Below, piece by piece: positions 1 through 6,234 of a stretch of DNA of 20,220 bases (position 1 is its first letter; each line of letters begins with the position of its first letter). Under the pieces are notes generated by a model. That model was not told where the DNA came from and searched no databases. It saw only the letters and a program-made list of their open reading frames with translations. The stretch comes from Clostridiales bacterium UBA1206 (GTDB lineage Bacteria > Bacillota > Clostridia > Oscillospirales > CAG-382): contig DBXS01000002.1 of the NCBI GenBank assembly GCA_002310055.1, forward strand, positions 22,413 to 42,632, given 5' to 3'. The position numbers and the translations under genes were made by a program.

Positions 1-1524
1 CGCTGCGAAGACGCCTGCACCCGCGGAACGGTGGACGCTCCGCTCGCGATAGACGAGATCAAAAAATTTATCGCCGCAAAAGAGCTCGACGAAGCCGACC
101 GTTTCATCCCGGTATGCGAAAACGACGAAGGCAAAATGTGGGGCAAAGACTACAAAATGGCGGTCATCGGTTCCGGCCCGGCGGGGATATCGTGCGCATA
201 CTATCTGCGTTCGCGCGGGTACGACGTGACTGTTTTTGAAAAAGACGAACGCCGCGGCGGCATGCTTATGAACGGCATACCCAATTTCCGGCTCGAAAAA
301 GACGTGCTCGAAGCCGAGCTTTCGGTGCTCGACGCAATGGGCGTTGAATTCAGATGCGGCGTGGAAGTCGGCAAAGACGTGACCATAGAACAGCTGCGCG
401 AGCAGGGCTACAAGGCGTTTTACATAGCAATAGGCCTGCAGGGCGGCAGAAGCGTCGGCGTGCCCGGCGAAGACGCCGAAGGCGTTGCCGCCGGCGTGGA
501 GTTCCTGCGGGAATGCAAGCCCGAAAAGCCCGTTGAATTAAAGGGCGACGTGGTGGTCGTGGGCGGCGGTAACGTCGCCGTGGACGTTGCGCGGACCGCG
601 CTGCGCGCCACCAAAGGGAACGTCACCATGCTTTGCCTCGAAAGCGAAAGCGAAATGCCCGCGGCGGCAGACGAAGTCGCCGAAGCCAAAGAGGAAGGCG
701 TTACCGTCAAAAACGGCTGGGGCCCCAAAGAGATACTCGCCGAAAACGGAAAAGTCACCGGCGTTGTGTTCAAAAAATGCGTGAGCGTTTACGACGCCGA
801 ACACCGTTTCGCCCCCGTATACGACGAAAACGACACTGTCACCGTAGAATGCTCCGACGTTTTGCTCGCCATCGGCCAGTCTGCCGTCTGGGGCGGCCTG
901 CTCGACGGCCTGAACGTGGAGCTGAGGCGCAACGGCACCGTAATAGCAGATCCGGTAACGTTTGAAACGGGCGAGCCGGGCGTGTTCGTCGGCGGCGACA
1001 TCTTCCACGGCGCAAGCTTCGCCATAGACGCGATAGCCGACGGCAAAAAGGCATCGGAATCCATGCACCGTTTCGTGCATCCCGGCCAGTCGCAGACCGT
1101 CGCGCGCGACAAACGCGAATTCAAAGAGCTCGATAAGAACGACATACTGCTCGAAAACTTCGACACCGCCGGCAGGCAGATCCCCGGCAGAAAAGATATA
1201 CCCGCGCGCACTTCGTTCGCGGATTCCCGCCTTGCGCTTACCGAAGAACAGGTCAAAGCCGAAGCGAAGCGCTGCCTGGGCTGCGGCGCCAGCATAGTCG
1301 ATCTGAACCGTTGTATCGGCTGCGGGCTTTGTACCACAAGGTGTAAATTCGACGCCATTCATCTTACGCGCGACATTCCGCACGCTTCGGATATGGTGCG
1401 CTGCGAAGACAAGCTGGGCAAAGTCGGCGGGTACGCGCTCAAGCGCATGTTCAGGATAATCAACCCGTTCAAAAGCGAAAAGACCACTCAGACGCTCACC
1501 GAAAACGGCGAAGCGCTGAAATAG
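1..1524 (+). CDS. FAD/NAD(P)-dependent oxidoreductase with C-terminal [4Fe-4S] domain (5' end outside window)
   Basis: The reading frame is open from base 1, so the gene starts upstream; the GTG at 31 is probably not the start, because the codons before it (RCEDACTRG) belong to the cysteine-containing N-terminal region typical of GltD-like subunits. Numbering from codon 1, an FAD-binding GSGPAG motif lies at about 57-62 and an NAD(P)-binding GGGNVA motif at about 188-193. A GGDI segment of the second FAD contact is near 331. A C-terminal ferredoxin-like segment has CxxC at 425/428 and CxxCxxCxxxC at 438-448. This is the glutamate synthase small subunit / NfnB-like class, which moves electrons between NAD(P)H, FAD and iron-sulfur clusters in the cytosol. 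The physiological partner is not visible. hypA follows 16 bases downstream, which suggests a link to hydrogenase or other redox metabolism. Class assignment is firm; exact substrate is unknown. Confidence 0.88.
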   Translation, partial: RCEDACTRGTVDAPLAIDEIKKFIAAKELDEADRFIPVCENDEGKMWGKDYKMAVIGSGPAGISCAYYLRSRGYDVTVFEKDERRGGMLMNGIPNFRLEKDVLEAELSVLDAMGVEFRCGVEVGKDVTIEQLREQGYKAFYIAIGLQGGRSVGVPGEDAEGVAAGVEFLRECKPEKPVELKGDVVVVGGGNVAVDVARTALRATKGNVTMLCLESESEMPAAADEVAEAKEEGVTVKNGWGPKEILAENGKVTGVVFKKCVSVYDAEHRFAPVYDENDTVTVECSDVLLAIGQSAVWGGLLDGLNVELRRNGTVIADPVTFETGEPGVFVGGDIFHGASFAIDAIADGKKASESMHRFVHPGQSQTVARDKREFKELDKNDILLENFDTAGRQIPGRKDIPARTSFADSRLALTEEQVKAEAKRCLGCGASIVDLNRCIGCGLCTTRCKFDAIHLTRDIPHASDMVRCEDKLGKVGGYALKRMFRIINPFKSEKTTQTLTENGEALK

Positions 1525-1540
1525 CAAAGGAGATACCGCC

Positions 1541-1918
1541 TTGCACGAAATGGGCATAGTCCTGCATTTAGCCAAGACTCTGGAAGAGACCGCGGCTGAA
1601 CAGAATATAGCTTTGATATCGCGCGTGACGCTGCAGGTCGGCGAGGTTTCGGGCATAATGACCGATCTCTTCTGCGACTGCTGGGATTATTTCAGCGCGC
1701 GTCATCCGGTGCTAAAGGGCTCGAAGCTCGTTATAGAGCCCATAAAAGCCGTAACTTTCTGCGATTCGTGCAAGCGCGAATATCCCACCGTGAAACACGG
1801 AAGACGATGCCCGTACTGCGGATCGTACGAAACGTGGCTCATAACCGGCAACGAATGCATAATAAAAGAGATCGAAGTCGGCGCCGAGAGCGGCGCAAAC
1901 GGCGACGATCGGAAATAA
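1541..1918 (+). CDS. hypA: Hydrogenase maturation nickel metallochaperone HypA
   Basis: The 125-residue product starts MHEMGIV, the family signature in which His2 helps bind nickel. It carries two CxxC pairs (CDSC and CPYC, about residues 71-93) that form the structural zinc site. HypA, with HypB, delivers nickel to [NiFe]-hydrogenase precursors, and sometimes to urease, in the cytosol. The start is TTG at 1541, chosen because it places His at position 2 and follows AAAGGAG at 1526-1532 by 8 bases. The internal ATG three codons later would remove His2. The gene lies 16 bases after the oxidoreductase gene, so the two are probably cotranscribed. The tail after the zinc site is slightly longer than usual. 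No hypB or hydrogenase subunit lies in the window. A hairpin at 1970-2019 ends the transcript. Confidence 0.9.
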   Translation: MHEMGIVLHLAKTLEETAAEQNIALISRVTLQVGEVSGIMTDLFCDCWDYFSARHPVLKGSKLVIEPIKAVTFCDSCKREYPTVKHGRRCPYCGSYETWLITGNECIIKEIEVGAESGANGDDRK

Positions 1919-1969
1919 AGCAAAAAAAATCCACCCACCTAATGCAAGGTGATCTAAAAGACAGTAAAT

Positions 1970-2019
1970 AAAAACCGGCTGAGGTAAGGATAGTTGATCC
2001 TTATTCCAGTCGGTTTTTT
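1970..2019 (+). terminator. Intrinsic terminator after hypA
   Basis: A 22-base arm at 1970-1991 (AAAAACCGGCTG...) pairs with 1997-2018 across a 5-base loop. There are three G-U pairs and one mismatch, and the stem ends in a T run at 2013-2019. The A run on the left arm means it could also stop transcripts entering from the right. It lies inside the inverted-repeat-bounded element, so the element may bring its own terminator. Confidence 0.75.
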
Positions 2020-2040
2020 GTCGCATACCTCTGCAAGCAG

Positions 2041-2276
2041 GACGTTTGTGTGCCAAACGTCAAATGAATGATGTTTGCCCTGACGGGCAAATGATGAGCC
2101 TCCCTTCGGTCGCCATGATGATTTGCGGTTTCACCGCAAAATGATGAAATGAGTTCCGCTTCATGCGCCGAAGGCGCTCATCATTCGGCGAAGCCGTTCA
2201 TCATGCGCGAAAGCGCTCATCATGTGCCGCGCAAGCGGAACTCATCATTTGCCGACTGTCCTTTGGGACAGTCGGC
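2041..2276. repeat. Array of mini-hairpins separated by ATGATG (left) and CATCAT (right)
   Basis: Stem-loops: 2041-2061 (GACGTTTG stem), 2074-2091 (TTTGCCC), 2122-2140 (TTTGCGGT), 2165-2177 (GCGCC), 2186-2196 (CGGC), 2205-2216 (GCGC, GAAA loop), 2224-2241 (GCAA loop) and 2251-2276 (11-bp perfect stem GCCGACTGTCC, loop TTTG). A weaker one lies near 2098-2114. Spacers are ATGATG at 2068, 2091, 2115 and 2141, and CATCAT at 2179, 2199, 2218 and 2243. In addition GAGTTCCGCTT (2151-2161) pairs with AAGCGGAACTC (2233-2243), enclosing three of the hairpins. Because the spacers in one half are complementary to those in the other, the array could fold as one large branched structure. An open frame crosses it on the plus strand, but this is a by-product of the repeats. 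Confidence 0.85.
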
Positions 2277-2304
2277 TAACGGGTGGATTTTTCTTATCCG
2301 GGCC

Positions 2305-4296
2305 TTAAGGTTCAAACACGCGCGTTTCCTGCGCGGCGAGCGTCACGGTCTTGCCGCAGAGCTCAAAAGTCTGTGTGGTCTGCGAATCGTTCCAGAGCGC
2401 GTAGATGCGGTCGCCGCCCGAAACGAAACAGCCGCTTTTTACGCAGCCGGGGATCGACGCGGGGCGGTCGTAAACGTACGCGCCGCCGTAGAAGAAACGG
2501 CGGTATTTTTCTTTTATTTCAAGCAATGTCTTTATCTTTTGCGCAAGATCGGGCAGCTCGCCTATGTGCGCGCGCCCGCGCCACGGCGAAACGTCCAGCC
2601 GGAACCCGTGAACGAAAGCGTTGGCGAGCGAAGAATCGGTGCCGGGCTTGGCGTCGTGGACGAAGCGGTCGGTCTGTATGACTTCCGGGAACGTTCGCAT
2701 GAACATTTCGGGAAAACAGCCCGGCACGTACACGGCGCCGATCTGTATGCCGTGGATATAGTGGACGTACGGAAGCACCATATCGTTGACCATCTCGGTA
2801 CCTATCGCCTTCCCCTCCGGGCAGGCGGAATACATATTCCTGAACGCTTCGACGCGCCATTTTTCGCATTCGTCGGCGCGCGGGCCGTGAAGGTGTTTTT
2901 CGTTAAAGCACGGCAGCGGGGCGGCGCCGCCGATCTGGTCGAAGAACGCCGAATCGCAGCCGTATTCGAATTTGATCCGTTCGTGTTCCAGAAGCATATT
3001 CTGCCATTCGCAGTTGGCGGGGCAGGCGGTGACAAACGACTTGTAGCCGAACGCGCGGAGCGTGAAGCCGTCGTTGCCGAAACGGTAGTGGTCGCGGTAA
3101 TCGTTGCCGTCTATGTCTATGCGGCAGACGTCTTTGCCCACGGTGCGGTAATAATCGGTGTTCACGTCTATGAGCTGGCCGTTTGTGTAGAGCGCGACGT
3201 ATCCGCCTTTTTCTTGTACCGCCTTTATGGCTTTTTTGAGCTCTTCGGCGCCGCCGAGCCCGTCGTCCGGCTCGTAGACGGGATAGCCGTTATCGAACCT
3301 TCCTTTCCACCAGCCGAACACCATGAGCATGTTCAGCCCGCATTTCGCGCCTTCGTCGTAGATGCGCGGAAGGTCTTTGTATTCAAAGATCTTTTCGCCG
3401 AACTGGTGGCGCAGTATCACGCGCTGCCAGCCGGTGATATTCTTGACCCATTCGGGGACTTCTGGCGGCTTGTACCAGTTTGCGCGCGCGTAGGCGCCGT
3501 AGATATCCGAACCCTTTTCCCAGCCGCCGTCGCAGAGCGCCACAAAGCATTCGCTCGTGCGGACGGTCTCGCCTTCCCTTGCAAAAGGAAAATGCGAAAC
3601 AGTCATCATAAGGCGTTTTTCCGCGCCGCGCGGCGAAACGCCGACCGCCATCACGCATATCTTCAGCTCTTTGCCGTGCCTGCCCATATAAAGGAATTTT
3701 CCGCCGCTCGAAAGCCCGAACCAGCTCATCGCCGCGTCGCCGGGATACCGCATTGCGTTCCATATAACGTGGTTATCGGAAGAAATATATTCGGTGTGGC
3801 AGGTCTTTTTTATGCGTTCCCACGGGTCGTTTATGGTCCAGCCCAGTCCGTTCACGTGGTAAAACACGTCGTTTTCGCGCACGTCGTCGCACGCCTTGAA
3901 CAGGTCGACGAACGGCAGCTGCAGCTCATTCACGCGCACTCCCGCGCAGCCGCGCACCGAAGCCGAAAACGAAAAGCCCGGGCAGGTGCTTACGCACGCC
4001 TTCACCGTGACGGTGAGCGACACTTCAAAGCTCTTGCCGCAATCGGCGATAAGCTTTTCGTATTCCACCGCGAGCGTTTCGCCTTTGCGCGTGACTTTTC
4101 CGCGCTGGAGCGACGAACGCACGGTCATTTCGCGCTCGTAGCCGTCATCGAGGTACGCGCGCCAGAAATCGGCGTTTTCGCTCGCCTGCATCGGCGTGCC
4201 TTCCGCCGCCCAGCGGCAGTGAGAAGCGTCGCCGGAGACCGTAAACGCAAGGGAGCCGGATCTGAGTGTGTATTCGCGTTGTGTCATTCGTTCCAT
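2305..4296 (-). CDS. DUF6259-type glycoside hydrolase-like protein
   Basis: The 663-residue product has no signal peptide or membrane segment and so should be cytosolic. The N-terminal 270 residues look like a beta-sandwich. From about residue 280 (PEWVKNITGW...) the pattern is that of a TIM barrel of the GH36/GH31-like type, as in the DUF6259 family, with a small beta domain from about 590 to the end. Candidate catalytic acids are D448/D453 in GCDSAFFDQIGG and E501 in AIGTEMVND; their role is inferred from position. The start at 4296 follows GAAGGCGG (SD-like, about 6 bases away). A second ATG three codons later is possible but is less well placed. The gene has its own sigma-A promoter at 4327-4355. 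Likely role: hydrolysis of an imported glycan or glycoside; the substrate is unknown. Confidence 0.8.
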   Translation of the reverse strand: MERMTQREYTLRSGSLAFTVSGDASHCRWAAEGTPMQASENADFWRAYLDDGYEREMTVRSSLQRGKVTRKGETLAVEYEKLIADCGKSFEVSLTVTVKACVSTCPGFSFSASVRGCAGVRVNELQLPFVDLFKACDDVRENDVFYHVNGLGWTINDPWERIKKTCHTEYISSDNHVIWNAMRYPGDAAMSWFGLSSGGKFLYMGRHGKELKICVMAVGVSPRGAEKRLMMTVSHFPFAREGETVRTSECFVALCDGGWEKGSDIYGAYARANWYKPPEVPEWVKNITGWQRVILRHQFGEKIFEYKDLPRIYDEGAKCGLNMLMVFGWWKGRFDNGYPVYEPDDGLGGAEELKKAIKAVQEKGGYVALYTNGQLIDVNTDYYRTVGKDVCRIDIDGNDYRDHYRFGNDGFTLRAFGYKSFVTACPANCEWQNMLLEHERIKFEYGCDSAFFDQIGGAAPLPCFNEKHLHGPRADECEKWRVEAFRNMYSACPEGKAIGTEMVNDMVLPYVHYIHGIQIGAVYVPGCFPEMFMRTFPEVIQTDRFVHDAKPGTDSSLANAFVHGFRLDVSPWRGRAHIGELPDLAQKIKTLLEIKEKYRRFFYGGAYVYDRPASIPGCVKSGCFVSGGDRIYALWNDSQTTQTFELCGKTVTLAAQETRVFEP

Positions 4297-4326
4297 AATG
4301 AACCGCCTTCGTTTATTTATACGCTT

Positions 4327-4355
4327 ATTCTATACCCTTTCGCCGGAATTGTCAA
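4327..4355 (-). promoter_or_regulatory. Sigma-A promoter of the DUF6259 gene
   Basis: Read on the minus strand, -35 is TTGACA (4355-4350), then a 17-base spacer, then -10 TAGAAT (4332-4327). Transcription would start near 4320, leaving a short leader of about 24 bases before the ATG at 4296. The -35 box directly follows the T run of the upstream operon's terminator. Confidence 0.8.
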
Positions 4356-4356
4356 T

Positions 4357-4401
4357 AAAAAATCCCCCGCACGCCGGACTGTTTCGCCGACGCGCGGAGG
4401 A
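4357..4401 (-). terminator. Intrinsic terminator of the sigma/anti-sigma operon
   Basis: On the minus strand a 15-bp G+C-rich stem (TCCTCCGCG... pairing with ...GTGCGGGGGA, three G-U pairs) is followed by TTTTTT (plus-strand A run 4357-4362). It lies 19 bases past the stop codon of the membrane-protein gene. Confidence 0.85.
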
Positions 4402-4420
4402 AAACGTTCATAGGAGGATA

Positions 4421-5302
4421 TCATTCGTAATATTTCTTCAGTGCTTCAATGTATTCCTCGCCGCAGGTCCCTTCTTCGGCGCCGATGATCTCCAGCAATT
4501 CAGGACGTTGCGGTTCGTCATAAGGAACAAAGCAGGGCAAGGATGCGTTGTAATAATAGTCTGCGATCGGAATGTAATAATTCCCCTCCTCCAGACTCGA
4601 AGTTTTGCTAAGATATAAAACGTATTCTTCGCCTACCTTGGGGAGCTTCCCCCTATAATCTACAGTATATTCCATATTGCGAGAAGAGACTGCGAACACA
4701 AAAGTCACCGTATCCCCTGCGGAAATATCGCCTTTGATCGAATCTTTGACTTCCACGCTAACAAGCGAGCGGTAACGCAAAAGATCACTGACATACCCCA
4801 CGCCTTCTATATAATAATCATCGGGTTTATGCTCGGTCTCAATGAAAATTTCAGTCACATCTGTGATCTTGCCCAAAACCACGTCAGTGGGTTTATTTAT
4901 CATTTCATCTGATATCGGCATCGATATACGACTGAAATATATAGGATTCTCCAGTGGTTCGACTTTCCAAATCGAAAATTCGCCGTCTTCGGAACGATAT
5001 ATTAGGTTTCTGTCGCCAGCTGTGGTTGAATCCACAACCGCGGAAATACCGTTTATATCGCCGCGTAAAGCCATAACGCCTATAGCGGCGGACGCGACTA
5101 TAAGCAGCGCAAGCGCCGCGGCGGCTACTCTTTTGCCCGCAGTATTCAATATTTTCCACCCCGCGCCCCGGTCCTTGCGCACGAGCGCGCCGGTCTTGCG
5201 TATGAATTCTTCCGAGGGAGTCACGGCGTTTGCGTCGACAGGATCGAACAGTATCTCGTCCGCCGCCGCGAACGCGTTTTTGAGTTTTTCGTTGGTTTTC
5301 AT
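4421..5302 (-). CDS. Single-pass membrane protein, putative anti-sigma factor/sensor
   Basis: The 293-residue product has a cytosolic N-terminal part of about 57 residues, one membrane segment at about 58-79 (rich in A, L, I, V), and an outside domain of about 210 residues, acidic and rich in Tyr, Ile and Val. I do not recognise the outside domain. Its start overlaps the stop of the ECF sigma gene (ATGA, 4 bases) and AAAGGAG lies 5 bases upstream of the ATG, so translation is coupled. This arrangement is typical of genes for regulators of the partner sigma factor, but no zinc-binding HxxxCxxC motif is present and the assignment rests on position and topology. The outside-domain part is more AT-rich (24 G/C of 60 in line 4561) than neighbouring genes. 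It could instead be an envelope protein of the sigma regulon. Confidence 0.7.
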   Translation of the reverse strand: MKTNEKLKNAFAAADEILFDPVDANAVTPSEEFIRKTGALVRKDRGAGWKILNTAGKRVAAAALALLIVASAAIGVMALRGDINGISAVVDSTTAGDRNLIYRSEDGEFSIWKVEPLENPIYFSRISMPISDEMINKPTDVVLGKITDVTEIFIETEHKPDDYYIEGVGYVSDLLRYRSLVSVEVKDSIKGDISAGDTVTFVFAVSSRNMEYTVDYRGKLPKVGEEYVLYLSKTSSLEEGNYYIPIADYYYNASLPCFVPYDEPQRPELLEIIGAEEGTCGEEYIEALKKYYE

Positions 5303-5850
5303 TTTGTTTCTCCTTTCATAATAGCTGCAAGCAGCTTTTTGCCCCTTAATATGCGCGTTTCAACGGTCTTGCGGTCGAGCGCGAGCGTGTGCGCCACCTG
5401 GCGCGCGGACATATCGCGCACGTAATGCAGATACAGCACGTCGCGGTAAAGATCGTCGAGCTTGACAATACATTTGACCGCCTGCTCGAACGTGAGTTTA
5501 TCGATCAGCGAATCGATCTCGCCGTCGACAGCGCGATCCGGAAGTTCGGTTTCGGCAAGCGATTCGTTCTTGTGCCGGCGGGCGCGCACGTTGTATATAT
5601 TGAGTGCGCAGTTGCGCGCGCAGCGCGCGGCGTAAACGCGTCTTGCCTTTGGGTCGAGCTTTGACACCGCCGAAAACTTTTTCGCAATAGACGTCAGCGC
5701 GTTTATCACCGCGTCTTCCGCGTCGTGATGATCCTGCAATACCGCGTAAGCGGCGCTTAACATAAGGGATTGGTGTTCGCCGACAAACGTTTCAAATTCC
5801 GTTTCGTCGGTTTTTTCGTCCAGCAAAGCCGAAAGAATGATCGGGAACAT
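5299..5850 (-). CDS. RNA polymerase sigma factor, ECF/sigma-70 family
   Basis: The 183-residue product has a region-2-like segment (about residues 20-85, including DHHDAEDAVINAL, the helix that contacts core polymerase and the -10 element). It also has a region-4 helix-turn-helix (about 122-178, with LHYVRDMSARQVAHTLAL then RKTVETRILRGKKLL, which reads the -35 element). The length is normal for ECF factors. The start at 5850 was chosen because AAAGGCGGT lies 8 bases upstream and the product then begins just before region 2; the frame stays open far upstream but without a ribosome site or homology. The stop overlaps the start of the membrane-protein gene by 4 bases. A promoter lies at 5887-5914. 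Likely role: an alternative sigma factor controlled by the partner membrane protein. Confidence 0.88.
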   Translation of the reverse strand: MFPIILSALLDEKTDETEFETFVGEHQSLMLSAAYAVLQDHHDAEDAVINALTSIAKKFSAVSKLDPKARRVYAARCARNCALNIYNVRARRHKNESLAETELPDRAVDGEIDSLIDKLTFEQAVKCIVKLDDLYRDVLYLHYVRDMSARQVAHTLALDRKTVETRILRGKKLLAAIMKGETK

Positions 5851-5881
5851 TGGTCTTACCGCCTTTACTTTTGGTGCTTTT

Positions 5882-5914
5882 GGTATATTATACCATAACG
5901 AAAGCAAAACACAA
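5882..5914 (-). promoter_or_regulatory. Promoter of the sigma operon with palindromic -10 region
   Basis: On the minus strand, -10 TATAAT (5892-5887) follows a weak -35 TTGTGT (5914-5909) at 16 bases. The -10 lies inside the perfect 13-base palindrome GGTATATTATACC (5882-5894), which could also be a repressor site. The near-consensus -10 points to sigma-A rather than to autoregulation by the ECF factor. Confidence 0.6.
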
Positions 5915-5946
5915 CAGTTCGGCGGTCCGAAGTGCGGTTTTTTCCG

Positions 5947-6105
5947 TGCCGGGCCCGGCAGGAGCGTTTTTTCCTTTGGCGTACCGCCGTGCGCACGGCG
6001 TGTTTTGCTGTTCATATATATAAACACTGCCAACCCCCCTGCCTCCTTCAAAAAAATTGCAATTTTTTTAAATAATTTTTTCCGCGCGGGCCGGGCGCGG
6101 AAAAA
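5947..6105. repeat. Palindrome-rich intergenic stretch between divergent operons
   Basis: The 384-base gap 5851-6234 holds no supported gene. Within it I see a 14-base perfect palindrome TGCCGGGCCCGGCA (5947-5960) flanked by GTTTTTTCC on both sides (about 5937 and 5966). There is also a 20-base A/T palindrome centred on GC at 6050-6069, and an 11-bp stem TTTTTCCGCGC (6077-6087) / GCGCGGAAAAA (6095-6105) with A and T runs that could terminate transcription in either direction. The sigma-operon and symporter promoters lie on either side. Confidence 0.7.
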
Positions 6106-6130
6106 TTGTGCGTTTTTCACTAAAAAACGG

Positions 6131-6159
6131 TTGTAAAACAAATCAGTTTGTGTTATAAT
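6131..6159 (+). promoter_or_regulatory. Sigma-A promoter of the symporter-hydrolase-lipoprotein operon
   Basis: -35 TTGTAA (6131-6136), a 17-base spacer and a consensus -10 TATAAT (6154-6159). Transcription would start near 6166, giving a leader of about 70 bases before the ATG at 6235. I see no clear operator or riboswitch in that leader. Confidence 0.85.
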
Positions 6160-6234
6160 CGATATGTAATACGGACGCGATCTTTTTTTGTGTCCGAAAA
6201 CGCCGCTACAATACCGAAAGGAAACGTATTTGTA

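Larger units (their letters stand above)
1925..2292. mobile_element. MITE-like structured element with 12-bp terminal inverted repeats
   Basis: The left end AAAAATCCACCC (1925-1936) is the exact reverse complement of the right end GGGTGGATTTTT (2281-2292). The 368 bases between and including them hold no convincing gene but are packed with hairpins: a long terminator-like stem at 1970-2018 and at least eight small stem-loops at 2041-2276. The element fills the space between hypA (stop at 1918) and the convergent DUF6259 gene (stop codon at 2305-2307). No transposase is inside, so it would be a non-autonomous element of MITE type. I see no clear target-site duplication; both ends run into A/T-rich sequence, which may hide one. 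Alternatively the inverted ends could be a chance match outside a REP-like repeat cluster. The ends and hairpins are seen directly; mobility is inferred. Confidence 0.55.

Noticed and set aside
538..1656. Minus-strand open frame of 372 codons opposite the oxidoreductase and hypA genes
   Set aside because: It is antisense to two well-identified genes, shows shadow-type composition and has no supporting start signal.
2041..2276. CRISPR array
   Set aside because: The repeating units are short, unequal hairpins with 6-base spacers and reversed orientation in the two halves; there are no identical long repeats, unique spacers or cas genes.
2149..4413. Plus-strand open frame of 754 codons opposite the DUF6259 gene
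   Set aside because: It starts inside the hairpin array and then runs antisense through a gene with clear family features. Its sequence is a biased Ala/Val/Arg-rich shadow with no domain.
6148..6234. Upstream start for the symporter at 6148
   Set aside because: It would place the start codon upstream of and over the -10 box; the signal-free MKKTISKGK start at 6235 follows a ribosome site.
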